From assembly GCF_965208895.1 (NCBI RefSeq), contig NZ_OZ242363.1:2418001-2482000 (forward strand): a stretch of 64,000 nt of DNA. The letters are read 5' to 3'. Made by a program: the position numbers and the translations under genes. The stretch comes from Poriferisodalis sp965208895. GTDB lineage: Bacteria; Actinomycetota; Acidimicrobiia; Acidimicrobiales; Poriferisodalaceae. This document shows positions 1 through 8,224 of the stretch, in pieces. The stretch's first letter is position 1, and each line of letters starts with the position of its first letter. The notes beneath the pieces are model-generated. The model was not told the DNA's origin, did no database searches, and worked only from the letters and a program-made list of their open reading frames with translations.

Positions 1-944
1 TGCTGGCGACGCTGACCGGTGCTGAGGCCGCTCTCGTCGTCAACAACTGCGCCGCCGCCGTGACGTTGGTGCTGGCGGCGCTGGCGCGTGACCGTGGGGT
101 GGCGGTGTCACGGGGCGAGCTGGTGGAGATCGGCGGCGGTTTCCGGGTGCCTGAGGTGATGGAACAGTCAGGTGCCCAGCTCGTCGAGGTGGGCACCACC
201 AACCGAACCCGGGCCGCCGACTACCGGGCCGCCACCGAGCGCGGCGACATTGCGCTGCTGCTGAAGGTACACCCGTCCAACTACCGCATCACCGGCTTCA
301 CCGAGGAAGCCGACGTGGCGGACCTTGCCAAGATCGGGCCGCCGGTGGTGTCAGACCTGGGATCGGGCCTGCTGGACGAGCGTTGCCCGTGGCTGGGACA
401 GCGCCCCGACTGGCTGGCCGGCGAGCCCGGTGCCCGTCAGACGCTGGCCGAGGGCGCGGCGCTGGTCACGTTCTCGGGCGACAAGCTGATGGGCGGGCCC
501 CAGGCGGGGATCATCTGCGGCCGAGCTGATCTGATCGCAGCCTGCGCTGCGCACCCGCTGATGCGGGCGTTCCGGCCCGGATCGCTGGTGCTCGACGCGC
601 TGCAGTCGGTGGCGCTGGCCTACCTGCGACGCGATGGCGACGCGATCCCGTTCTGGCGCATGGCTTCGACACCCATCGAAGAGCTGGCCGAGCGGGCCGA
701 GGCCCTCCGCGTCGGACGACCGGCACGCACGAGCGCGCTAGCCGGCGCCGGGTCACTGCCCGGCCAGGAGATCCCGTCCGCCGGCATCGAGCTCGACGGC
801 GACTTCGCGGCCGCGCTACGGGCACACGACCCGCCAGTCATCGCCCGCGTCAACGAGCAGACGACCGTGATCGACCTGCGCACCGTCGACCCCGCCGACG
901 ACGACGACGTGGCCGCCGCGGTGCGCCGAGCGCTCAGCGAATAG
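1..944 (+). CDS. selA: L-seryl-tRNA(Sec) selenium transferase, 5' truncated
   Basis: SelA is a PLP enzyme that converts Ser-tRNA(Sec) to Sec-tRNA(Sec) using selenophosphate. The reading frame is open from base 3, so the true start lies left of the window; about 313 codons are present of a family length near 450. The visible part begins with the SelA signature around TGAEAALVVNNCAAAV. A fold-type I PLP core follows, with VSDLGSGLL and then TFSGDKLMGGPQAG, whose lysine is the expected PLP-binding residue. The C-terminal small domain ends at the TAG at 942-944. selB lies 2.8 kb downstream on the same strand, which supports the assignment. A tRNA-Sec gene and selD were not found in the window and are presumably upstream or elsewhere. 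Confidence 0.95.
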   Translation, partial: LATLTGAEAALVVNNCAAAVTLVLAALARDRGVAVSRGELVEIGGGFRVPEVMEQSGAQLVEVGTTNRTRAADYRAATERGDIALLLKVHPSNYRITGFTEEADVADLAKIGPPVVSDLGSGLLDERCPWLGQRPDWLAGEPGARQTLAEGAALVTFSGDKLMGGPQAGIICGRADLIAACAAHPLMRAFRPGSLVLDALQSVALAYLRRDGDAIPFWRMASTPIEELAERAEALRVGRPARTSALAGAGSLPGQEIPSAGIELDGDFAAALRAHDPPVIARVNEQTTVIDLRTVDPADDDDVAAAVRRALSE

Positions 945-1034
945 TCGCGCATCGCGCCACACACCAGCCCGGCGCACCGCCTTTACAGCCGGTGTCTTAC
1001 CCTTGTTGACTGATCACCTCGATGGGATGCAGGC

Positions 1035-3668
1035 ATGCCACGGCGCAGAAAGACAGACGGTCTGTGCCGATGCAGTAATCGGTATTCGGTTCGCAAGATC
1101 GGGCGGGCACTGGTGGCATTGGCGCTCGCAGCGAGCGTGCTCGCCACAGCGCACAGCCCGGCAATGGGCGCAGCGGCGGACGTGGAGAAGCCCACTCGCC
1201 TCTCGGGCACCGACCGCTACACGACCGCAGTCAAGGTGGCAGAGGCCTACGTGACTGAAGTGGAGAGCACCGCCGGCCAGCCGACGGTCGACACGGTCAT
1301 TCTCACCTCGGGTCTCGACGAGCACTTCGGCTACACGCTGCCCACACCGGCGCTTGCGAAGCTGCACAGCGCACCGGTGCTGTTGACAGCGCCCGACGAG
1401 CTGCCATCCGCCGTTGCCACGTTTCTCGCCCGTCCGGCCATCACCACCGTGTACATCGTGGGCAACGAGGATGTGGTGTCGGCCGGCGTCGAGGTCGACG
1501 TCGCCGCGATCAACGGCGTGACGGTCAACCGCATCGCCGATGTCGGCACTGCGGTCGACGCCGCCGCGGCGATCGCCGGACTGGTGGGCTGGTCGCCGGG
1601 CTCACCGGGAGAGATCCCGGGCAGAGGCCGTACGGTGCTGCTGGCCACCGGCGAGAACTTCGCCGATGCGCTCGCAGCGGGCCCGCTCGCCTACCGCGGC
1701 GAGCATCCGATCCTGCTGATCCCCCAATCAGAGCTGCCTGCGGCAGTGCCGACGTTCCTGCGCGACAGCCTCACCGACCACGTCGTCATCCTGGGCGGCA
1801 CTGCGGCAGTGAGCACAGCAGTCGAGAACAGCGTCAAAGGCCTGGGCATCACCACGCAGCGCTGGCAAGGCACCGATCGTTTTGCGACGGCAATCGACAT
1901 CGCCGAAGAACTGCTGGGCACCGACCCGCCGCAACAGTGCTTCGACGACAGCGGCGACATCGGCCTCGCCTACGGATGGCGCTCACCCGATGCCATCGTC
2001 AGCGGGCCGCTGCTCGGCGAGCTGTGCGCGCCGCTGCTGCTGACCGAGCGCGACGCTCTGCCGTTGACGGTTGGGGAATTCCTGAGGTCGGACGACTACG
2101 TGGTCGGCGATACCGCTGGCAAGCTGCGCATCACCGTGTTCGGCGGCACCGCGGCGGTGGGGAGCCGGGCGGTGGACAGCGCGATGAGGGCCGCAACGCT
2201 GGTGGCCTTGGGCGCAACCCTGGAGGCGTTCGACGGCGGATGCCACATCGCCGTCACGTTCGCCGCACCGGTGCGCACCCCCGACGCCACGAATGTCGCC
2301 AACTACTTCTACGGCAACGCGCCCTTCAGGCCCGAGGAGGTGGAAGGCCTCATCGACGCCGGAAACGAGACGAGCACCACCAAGGCCGTGCTGACACTCT
2401 CCGGGGCGCTGCTCGAAACCGATGCGACCGTGCCGACCGGGTGCGTGACGCCGCTGCAAGGCCGTGACCGCATCGGCATCTTGGATGGCAAGATCCAAAT
2501 CGCGACAGGCAGCCGGCGCGTCGGCCGCGTCGACTACTTCGTCGCAGCCGACGAAACACCGCCGACGCTGGCACTGAACGCAGCGCAGGGCAGCAGCAAG
2601 ATATGGATCGAAGCCGATGAGCCGCTGCGGGCTGGTGACGACTCCGTGACCGTGGTGTTCCGGCGCAGCGGCATCAGCTCTGTGTCAGAGCAGGTGACGG
2701 TACCCGCCGGGGTCGTCAGGTTCGATGTGGCCGTGCCGACGTCGTTCGGCGACAGCCTCAAGATCGGAGACAGCATTTCGATCGCCTCCAGCCAGCTACG
2801 CGACCTCGCGGGCAATGCTGGCAAGGCGATCAGGCGGATCGTGACTCGCGACACCACGGCGCCACGCGTCAGCCGGATCACCGTGACCGAGCCGCATCCG
2901 GTCTCCCAAGCATCGGTAACGCTCACCGCAGGCGACGCCCAAATCCCCGGCGAGGCGCTGAAGATCACTGCCAAGCCCGGTACCGCGATAGACGGCACGG
3001 TCGGCAACGAGTGGACCATCGATCTCGACGTGCGCAGCCGCCGCCCGAGCAGTTGGTCGGTCACCCAGACCACGTCGGTGCAAGTGTCCGCCACGAACCA
3101 GCACATCTTGGTAGTGGCACTGTCCAGTTCGACTGACGCGGCAACCATCGGCGAGGTGGCCGACGACCTCGAGGCTCGTCGCGCCTTCAACCAGTTGTTC
3201 ACCGTCGAGCGGCTGGGCCTCGACTTCGACACGCCGATCGACACCGGCGGGCGCAAGCGGTTCGCGGGCGGCGCCAGCACCGTGGACCTCGCCGTGTACT
3301 GGACCGAGGTGGCGCGGGAATGCGACGTATTGAGCAACGAGCAAGCGCGGACGCGCCTGATCGAGATCGACGCCGACGGTGACGGCGCCACCGACTTCGC
3401 CCTCGACGGCTTCACTTTCGGTGGCAGCGACGTCATCTTCGTCGATGGCGAAGCCGACGGATCCGACTCGATCGAGCCAGACAGGGCCGTCTGCGACACG
3501 ACCACACCGGGAGTTCGCCCAGGGACGCTCGTGGCGCGGATCCAGTCAGAACGCAGCGACGGCCTGCCCAGCACAGAGTCGAGCGCGTTCGTGCGGTCGA
3601 ACGCCATCACCGACCTCGCAGGCAACCCCAACCTACGGCAGGTCGTCTTACGCTTCGAGGGCCCCTAG
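1035..3668 (+). CDS. Secreted surface protein with CWB2 (cell wall binding type 2) repeats
   Basis: An 877-residue predicted exported protein. After a basic N-terminus, a hydrophobic stretch at about residues 24-48 (ALVALALAASVLATA, then AMGAAA) looks like a signal peptide. Three CWB2-like repeats follow (about residues 55-385). The first starts at RLSGTDRYTTA, the second contains TGENFADALAAGPLA and GTDRFATAIDIAEE, and the third contains VFGGTAAVGSRAVD. The remaining ~490 residues look like Ig-like or beta-sandwich repeats (for example TPPTLALNAAQGSSKIW, DTTAPRVSRITV) with an acidic DADGDGATDF loop that could bind calcium. CWB2 domains attach proteins non-covalently to the Gram-positive envelope; that location is inferred. 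It stands between selA and selB, but nothing in the sequence links it to selenium. ATG at 1035 places the signal peptide correctly. Confidence 0.85.
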   Translation: MPRRRKTDGLCRCSNRYSVRKIGRALVALALAASVLATAHSPAMGAAADVEKPTRLSGTDRYTTAVKVAEAYVTEVESTAGQPTVDTVILTSGLDEHFGYTLPTPALAKLHSAPVLLTAPDELPSAVATFLARPAITTVYIVGNEDVVSAGVEVDVAAINGVTVNRIADVGTAVDAAAAIAGLVGWSPGSPGEIPGRGRTVLLATGENFADALAAGPLAYRGEHPILLIPQSELPAAVPTFLRDSLTDHVVILGGTAAVSTAVENSVKGLGITTQRWQGTDRFATAIDIAEELLGTDPPQQCFDDSGDIGLAYGWRSPDAIVSGPLLGELCAPLLLTERDALPLTVGEFLRSDDYVVGDTAGKLRITVFGGTAAVGSRAVDSAMRAATLVALGATLEAFDGGCHIAVTFAAPVRTPDATNVANYFYGNAPFRPEEVEGLIDAGNETSTTKAVLTLSGALLETDATVPTGCVTPLQGRDRIGILDGKIQIATGSRRVGRVDYFVAADETPPTLALNAAQGSSKIWIEADEPLRAGDDSVTVVFRRSGISSVSEQVTVPAGVVRFDVAVPTSFGDSLKIGDSISIASSQLRDLAGNAGKAIRRIVTRDTTAPRVSRITVTEPHPVSQASVTLTAGDAQIPGEALKITAKPGTAIDGTVGNEWTIDLDVRSRRPSSWSVTQTTSVQVSATNQHILVVALSSSTDAATIGEVADDLEARRAFNQLFTVERLGLDFDTPIDTGGRKRFAGGASTVDLAVYWTEVARECDVLSNEQARTRLIEIDADGDGATDFALDGFTFGGSDVIFVDGEADGSDSIEPDRAVCDTTTPGVRPGTLVARIQSERSDGLPSTESSAFVRSNAITDLAGNPNLRQVVLRFEGP

Positions 3669-3714
3669 AGCCTGAGAGCGCCGGGTCGCCGCACCGGCGG
3701 GGCATGCTGGCGGC

Positions 3715-5439
3715 GTGCACATCGTCGGCACGGCAGGGCACGTGGATCACGGCAAGTCGACACTGGTGCGTGCGCTCACCGGCACCGACCCCGACCGGTT
3801 GGCCGAGGAGAAAGCGCGCGGGCTCACTATCGACCTCGGCTTCGCGTTCTGCACGCTGCCCTCCCGCAGGCAGGTCAGCTTCGTCGACGTGCCCGGCCAC
3901 ATCCGCTTCGTGAAGAACATGCTGGCCGGCGTGGGAGCGGTGGACGCCTCCCTGTTCGTCGTGGCGGCGCCGGAGGGCTGGAAGCCGCAGTCGGCCGAAC
4001 ATCTGGCGATCCTGGATCTGCTGGGCATCTCCCACGGCGTGGTGGTGCTCAGCCAGATCGGTCTCGTCGATGACGAACTGGCCGAGCTGGCCCGGCTGGA
4101 CGTCGCCGAGCATGTCGAGGGCACATTCCTCGAGCACGCGCCGGTGGTCGCCACCGACGCCATCGACGGCACCGGTCTGGACGAGCTGCGGACTGCCCTC
4201 GATGACCTCTGCGCCGCCACACCCACAGCAGCCGACCGCGACCGGCCCCGACTGTGGATCGACCGGTCGTTCGCCGCGACCGGCGCCGGGCGAGTCGTGA
4301 CCGGCACGCTCGCTGGCGGCAGCGTCTCGACCAGCGACGAGCTGCGGACGGCGCCGGGAGGCCACCCAGCACGGGTGCGAGCGATCCAGACCCAAGGCAC
4401 GACCGTCGAGCAGATCGGCCCGGGTCACCGTGTCGCGCTCAATCTCACCGGTGTCGACGCCGACGATCTCGGACGAGGCATCGCCCTGGTGCGACGCGAC
4501 CAGTGGCACCACACCCGCAGTGTCGACGTGGAGCTCACGGTGCTGGACGGCCTCGGCAGCGATGTGACCCGGCGGGGCGCCTACGCCCTGTATCTCGGAT
4601 CGGGCGAGTGGCCGGTGCGGCTGCGCGTGCTCGGGCCCGAACGCATCGCCCCCGGCGAGACCGGCTATGCCCGGCTGCACTTGCCCATCGCGCTGCCGCT
4701 CGTCGTGGGTGACCGCTTCGTGCTGCGGGACTTCGGTCGGGGACAGACCATCGGCGGCGGCACCGTCCTCGATCCCGACCCGCAGTTGCGAGCCTCGGTC
4801 GCCAAGCCCGACGCCCGCGCGAAGCGCATGATCGCCGAGCGCGGGTGGGTCGAAGCGAGCCAGCTCGAGCGGCTGACCGGCGAACGCCCCGAGCCCGTGC
4901 TGGGCGACTGGGTGGCACCCCCAGAGCTGCTCGAGGCGCTCGTCGACGATCTTCGGGACCAGATCGAGCGTGCCGGCCCGCTCGGCCTGGACCTCGCTGC
5001 GCTCGACGAACGGCAGCGGCTTGCCATGGACACGCTCGAAGGGATCGTGATCGAAGCCGGCAGGGCCCGACGCGCCGATGCAGCCGACGTTCTCGCCGAT
5101 CACCCGGTGATCGCCGAGTTGGCAGCGTCGCCCTTCGCCCCGCCTGCGGTGAGCGGCGTCAGCCAGCGGGAGCTCTTGGCGCTGTCGGCGCGTGGCGACC
5201 TGGTGCATGCGGACGGGATCTGGTTCGCGGCCGATGCTGTTACCGCTGCAGCCGAGCGCATCGCCGGCCTGCTCCGCGCTCAACCCGAAGGCGTCACCGT
5301 CGCGGAGATTCGCGAGGAACTCGGCACCACCCGGAAGTACGCGCTGCCGTTGGTGGGCCACCTGGACCGGACGGGGGTGACACGGCGGCGGGGAGATCTG
5401 CGCATCGCCGGACCGAGGCTGCCAGCGGAATCGGATTGA
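3715..5439 (+). CDS. selB: Selenocysteine-specific elongation factor SelB
   Basis: SelB is the GTPase that brings Sec-tRNA(Sec) to the ribosome at UGA codons carrying a SECIS element. The N-terminus has the P-loop GTAGHVDHGKST, the switch region EKARGLTIDLGFAF and DVPGHIRFVKNM (the DxxG/GH motif), as in EF-Tu-like SelB. Beta-barrel domains 2 and 3 follow (about residues 175-340), with a winged-helix array at the C-terminus (about 360-574) that in the family binds SECIS RNA; EIREELGTTRKYALPLVGHLDR is a typical SelB terminal winged-helix segment, broken here only by its own variation. The start is GTG at 3715, directly before HIVGTAGH. Length 574 is normal to slightly short. Its presence implies selenoproteins in this genome, but no in-frame UGA gene was recognised here. 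Confidence 0.95.
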   Translation: MHIVGTAGHVDHGKSTLVRALTGTDPDRLAEEKARGLTIDLGFAFCTLPSRRQVSFVDVPGHIRFVKNMLAGVGAVDASLFVVAAPEGWKPQSAEHLAILDLLGISHGVVVLSQIGLVDDELAELARLDVAEHVEGTFLEHAPVVATDAIDGTGLDELRTALDDLCAATPTAADRDRPRLWIDRSFAATGAGRVVTGTLAGGSVSTSDELRTAPGGHPARVRAIQTQGTTVEQIGPGHRVALNLTGVDADDLGRGIALVRRDQWHHTRSVDVELTVLDGLGSDVTRRGAYALYLGSGEWPVRLRVLGPERIAPGETGYARLHLPIALPLVVGDRFVLRDFGRGQTIGGGTVLDPDPQLRASVAKPDARAKRMIAERGWVEASQLERLTGERPEPVLGDWVAPPELLEALVDDLRDQIERAGPLGLDLAALDERQRLAMDTLEGIVIEAGRARRADAADVLADHPVIAELAASPFAPPAVSGVSQRELLALSARGDLVHADGIWFAADAVTAAAERIAGLLRAQPEGVTVAEIREELGTTRKYALPLVGHLDRTGVTRRRGDLRIAGPRLPAESD

Positions 5440-5449
5440 GCCGCATCCT

Positions 5450-5482
5450 GCGAGCGAGAGCGTGTCGCCCTCGCTCGCGACA
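5450..5482 (+). repeat. GCGAGCGAG hairpin repeat, copy 1 (likely terminator of selB)
   Basis: A perfect 9-bp inverted repeat GCGAGCGAG (5450-5458) / CTCGCTCGC (5470-5478) with an 11-nt loop, 10 nt after the selB stop. There is no T-tract. The 3' half plus flank (TCGCCCTCGCTCGCGACA) is identical to that of the hairpin after tRNA-Pro at 8140-8172, so this is a dispersed small repeat as well as a probable transcript end. Confidence 0.6.
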
Positions 5483-5547
5483 CCATGAGTGGCGGCGCGG
5501 CGAACAGCGACGCGTTGGCTGCGGCTGCGGGCTCGGTGGGTAGGGCG

Positions 5548-5814
5548 CTAGTTGTCGTCAGCGCGCAGGAGCAGCATGTTGCGGCGCTCAATCTCGTTGC
5601 GCCCGCCCCAGATGCCATGGGCTTCACCGACATCCAGAGCGTGTTCCAGGCAGTCGCTGACGACCGAGCACTGGTCGCAGATGGCCTTCGCCCGCGCCTC
5701 GCGCTCAGCCTTCTCGTCCCGCCGCTCCGTGCGGGGCGGCGGGAAGAACACCGCCGCCTGAGGTCCTCGACAAGCTGCGCTGTCCTGCCACTCCTCAACC
5801 AACAAAGCGCTCAT
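5548..5814 (-). CDS. WhiB-family iron-sulfur transcriptional regulator
   Basis: An 88-residue WhiB-like (Wbl) protein, a family confined essentially to Actinobacteria and their phages. The four cluster-binding cysteines are C15, C46, C49 and C55 (SAACRG; CDQCSVVSDC), followed by the family turn motif GIWGG at 67-71. Length and spacing are standard. Wbl proteins bind a 4Fe-4S cluster and act with the primary sigma factor; which paralogue this is (WhiB1 to WhiB7 type) cannot be decided by eye. A short acidic tail rather than a basic AT-hook ends the protein. The ATG at 5814 is preceded by a G-rich ribosome binding site buried in a hairpin and by a good sigma-70 type promoter (annotated separately), so the gene is probably transcribed on its own rather than from nfeD. 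Confidence 0.92.
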   Translation of the reverse strand: MSALLVEEWQDSAACRGPQAAVFFPPPRTERRDEKAEREARAKAICDQCSVVSDCLEHALDVGEAHGIWGGRNEIERRNMLLLRADDN

Positions 5815-5817
5815 ATG

Positions 5818-5835
5818 CCCCCCTTGTCGGGGGGG
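5818..5835 (-). promoter_or_regulatory. Hairpin masking the whiB ribosome binding site
   Basis: On the minus strand, a run of seven C, the loop GACAA and a run of six G stand immediately before CATATG of the whiB gene. The G-run is the only Shine-Dalgarno candidate and is fully paired in a 6-7 bp all-GC stem. The predicted transcription start lies at the foot of this stem, so it would form the extreme 5' end of the mRNA. A role in limiting translation is inference. Confidence 0.5.
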
Positions 5836-5864
5836 ACCCTAGAACACGAAAATTCACTTGACAA
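5836..5864 (-). promoter_or_regulatory. Predicted sigma-70 type promoter of whiB
   Basis: Minus-strand TTGTCA (5864-5859) and TAGGGT (5841-5836) are separated by exactly 17 nt and point toward the whiB ATG at 5814. Local base composition is much more AT-rich than the surroundings (5841-5890). Confidence 0.5.
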
Positions 5865-5972
5865 GAGTAAACGAAACCTCATTCGGTTTCGGAAACCGTC
5901 GCATCGGCCCGTTTTGGCAGGCTGCGCGAGCATCTGTGCGCGCCGCTCTGCTGGCTCTCATGCCCCGCTCGC

Positions 5973-6015
5973 GTTCCCAGTCTTCATGGGATTGGGCTCA
6001 CGGGCCGCTCGGGCC
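5973..6015 (+). repeat. 43-bp dispersed repeat, copy A (3' end of nfeD)
   Basis: This 43-bp sequence, from GTTCCCAGTCTTCATG to CACGGGCCGCTCGGGCC, matches 38 of 43 positions with the reverse complement of 7468-7510. It overlaps the last codons and stop of nfeD. Its last 20 bases (GCTCACGGGCCGCTCGGGCC) recur exactly at 59126-59145 and 17 of them at 61830-61846. Confidence 0.7.
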
Positions 6016-7444
6016 GTCGGCGCATTTCGCGGTAATCCACGGCCGCGCCCTCGAGCGGTTCCACCTCCAGCACCACCCCATTTAGGCCGCTGACAAGCAA
6101 CGGTTCGCCCGCTTGCAGCGGAGTGAGACGGTTCACCCTGGCCCGCCACCGGGCGCCGTGAACTTCGACGGTCCCTTCGGGATCGATATCGGTCACCGCG
6201 ATCCCCGCCACGCCGATCAGCCACTCCCGGCCTACCGTCGCAGTGCCGTAACGAGTGCGCACCAGCGCAGGCAAGCCCGACAGCACGAACACGCCGACAC
6301 CGACGAGACCCACGAGCAGCGGGATCCAGCTCATCGAGTGCTGCCCGAACAGCGTCAGCGACCCGGCGAGCACTGCCACGCCGCCCGCCAGAGTCCAAAA
6401 GCGCGGCACACCTGTCTGGATGTCCACCGCGAACGCCACGAAGCCCACGAAGATCAGCGCCAGCGCCCACAGCCGGATGTCGAGCGTCCCCAAGCCGAAC
6501 GCAGCAAGCAGCCCGCACGATGCGGCGACGATTGCCGCGATGCCGATTCCGCCGGTGTAGAAGTCGAGCAACAGCAGCGACAGCCCGGCGAGCAGCAGCA
6601 AGTAGGCAACCGCAGGGCTGGCAGCGGAGTGGAACAGGCCGTCGAGCACCGGCAGCTTCACGAACGAGACGACCACGTCGTCAGCCGGGGCCCGTCGGAC
6701 CACGCCGTCGTCGCCGGTCACGTTCTGCCCGATGGCTGGCAGGACGCCCGCGTCGGACATGGCGAAGAGGAACTCGCCGATCACCGGTGCCGTGCTGTGG
6801 ATCAGACCTGCACCCATGGCAGTGTCGGCGTCGAAGTACCGGACGCTCGCTCCCGAGTGGAGCCCGTCATCGTCGTGGCTGTGAACACCGCCGGCGTCAC
6901 CTCGGTCAGCGCCGGATCCGTGGGCATGGATGAATCCCTCGACCGCGGTGAAGTCGCCGATGCGGCCTCCAGGCGCAATCGCGGCGAAGTCGGCTGCGGT
7001 GACCAAGTGGGCGGCACCCCCCAGCGCCTGCGCCCCGCTGGGACCGACCCACGCACCCACCGGCAGGTGCGCGAGCCGCACGCCGTCAGCCAATTCGACC
7101 AAGGCGTCGTCATCGAGCGTGGTCCCGGCGCTGTCGATCTGCAGCACCACGCCGACCGCGTGGAGACCTGACGCGGAGACCAGCTGCCGCTTGATGTACG
7201 AGGCCATGATCGGGTCGAGCAGTCCGTTGACCTCCACTACGACGATCAGGCGCGGGCGTTCTTCGCCGACGATCTGGGGGGTCTCAGACTCGTGCGAGTC
7301 GGGGCCCGACTCGTCGTGAGCAGACGCCGCGGTGGCAGCCAAGCCCAGCACCGCGCTCAGCAGCAGCAACGAGGCCCCCAGGCGCGCGACCCGGCGACGA
7401 TGCTGACGTGCGATCACCCAGGCTCCCTGGATTGGCGGCCGCAC
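5984..7444 (-). CDS. nfeD: NfeD-family membrane protein (degenerate ClpP-like protease plus NfeD C-terminal domain)
   Basis: A 486-residue protein of the long NfeD (membrane-bound ClpP-class) family. A signal peptide (about residues 18-42, ending ATAASAHDE) precedes a ClpP-like domain (about 65-260) with VVVEVNGLLDPIMASYI, then GPSGAQALGGAAHL and APGGRIGD. In active homologues the equivalent segment reads like GARAASAGTYI with a catalytic serine; here that serine appears replaced (ALGGA), so this copy may be inactive. A histidine-rich insertion (HAHGSG to HSHDDDGLH, about 185-210) follows. After it come four or five membrane segments (about 275-400) and a C-terminal OB-like NfeD domain (GREWLIGVAGIAVTDIDPEG). 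NfeD proteins usually pair with SPFH/stomatin proteins; none is adjacent. It is divergent from the receiver gene at 7591. Confidence 0.85.
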   Translation of the reverse strand: MRPPIQGAWVIARQHRRRVARLGASLLLLSAVLGLAATAASAHDESGPDSHESETPQIVGEERPRLIVVVEVNGLLDPIMASYIKRQLVSASGLHAVGVVLQIDSAGTTLDDDALVELADGVRLAHLPVGAWVGPSGAQALGGAAHLVTAADFAAIAPGGRIGDFTAVEGFIHAHGSGADRGDAGGVHSHDDDGLHSGASVRYFDADTAMGAGLIHSTAPVIGEFLFAMSDAGVLPAIGQNVTGDDGVVRRAPADDVVVSFVKLPVLDGLFHSAASPAVAYLLLLAGLSLLLLDFYTGGIGIAAIVAASCGLLAAFGLGTLDIRLWALALIFVGFVAFAVDIQTGVPRFWTLAGGVAVLAGSLTLFGQHSMSWIPLLVGLVGVGVFVLSGLPALVRTRYGTATVGREWLIGVAGIAVTDIDPEGTVEVHGARWRARVNRLTPLQAGEPLLVSGLNGVVLEVEPLEGAAVDYREMRRRPERPVSPIP

Positions 7445-7457
7445 GAACTCTAGAGGC

Positions 7458-7490
7458 TGGGCTTACGGGCCCGAACGGCCCGTAAGCCCA
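7458..7490. repeat. Perfect 14-bp hairpin between nfeD and the receiver gene
   Basis: TGGGCTTACGGGCC (7458-7471), loop CGAAC, and its exact reverse complement (7477-7490). It sits in the divergent intergenic region only 13 bp upstream of the nfeD start. It is the hairpin part of copy B of the 43-bp repeat. Confidence 0.7.
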
Positions 7491-7510
7491 ACCGCATGAA
7501 GACTGGGGAC
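7468..7510 (-). repeat. 43-bp dispersed repeat, copy B (upstream of nfeD)
   Basis: The reverse complement of this stretch matches 5973-6015 at 38 of 43 bases. Copies A and B therefore bracket nfeD in opposite orientation, about 1.45 kb apart. Confidence 0.7.
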
Positions 7511-7590
7511 GAGAACCGAAAGCGCAGGGAAGAGCCGTGGTCCGAACGGCCCGACGCCGGGCACCGCCGACCCCATTACGCTGCGCCACC

Positions 7591-7977
7591 GTGACCGATG
7601 TGCTGCTCGCCACCGACGCCGATTGGGTGGTCGAAGAGGTGGCCGCCGCGCTCTCCGCTCCCGAGGTGACGTTCCGGGTGGTGCGATCAGGTCAAGACGT
7701 ACGACCCGCGGTGAAGGCAAGCACGCCCGACTTGGTGATCTTGGACTTTCAGATCGGCAACATGGGCGGCATGGCCACCTGCTTGGACTTGCGCCTCGAA
7801 TCGGGCGTGGGCAGGCTGCCACGGGTGCCCGTGCTGATGCTCGCCGATCGTGAGGCCGACGTCTTCCTGGCCCGACGCTCCGAGGCCGACGCGTGGCTGG
7901 TCAAGCCGCTCAATCCGCTGCTGCTGCGGCGTACGGCGCAGGAGCTGCTGCAAGCCGATGCGGCAAGCACGACCTGA
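7591..7977 (+). CDS. Stand-alone response-regulator receiver domain protein
   Basis: About 128 residues and nothing but a CheY-like receiver fold. The phosphoacceptor aspartate is in LVILDFQIGNMGGM (about residue 50), the conserved lysine in WLVKPLNP near residue 105, and a short acidic patch (LATDAD) follows beta-1. There is no output domain, so it would act by protein contact or within a phosphorelay. The frame is open back to a GTG at 7537, but GTG at 7591, directly before TDVLLATDAD, gives the usual receiver N-terminus and is preferred. No histidine kinase is adjacent. Confidence 0.85.
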   Translation: MTDVLLATDADWVVEEVAAALSAPEVTFRVVRSGQDVRPAVKASTPDLVILDFQIGNMGGMATCLDLRLESGVGRLPRVPVLMLADREADVFLARRSEADAWLVKPLNPLLLRRTAQELLQADAASTT

Positions 7978-8057
7978 GCGGTCCAGCATTGCTGTAGCGC
8001 CCGCGCTGGCAGGACCGGTAACTTCAGCCGAAGCAATCTGCCAATGGCGGTTGCAAA

Positions 8058-8131
<74 letters not shown>

Positions 8132-8139
8132 CGTCTCAT

Positions 8140-8172
8140 GCGAGCGAAAGGGCTTCGCCCTCGCTCGCGACA
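8140..8172 (+). repeat. GCGAGCGA hairpin repeat, copy 2 (likely terminator of tRNA-Pro)
   Basis: GCGAGCGAAAGGGC (8140-8153) pairs with GCCCTCGCTCGC (8157-8168) with a two-A bulge, 8 nt after the tRNA. It shares TCGCCCTCGCTCGCGACA with the hairpin after selB. Confidence 0.6.
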
Positions 8173-8224
8173 ATAGAAGGGCGCAAGGCTCCGGTCTTGA
8201 GCGCTGATTCTGCGAGGTGGCGGC

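Noticed and set aside
3607..5361. A 584-codon open frame on the minus strand opposite selB
   Set aside because: It mirrors selB exactly, is rich in His/Arg/Gln from GC-rich antisense codons and has no family sequence.
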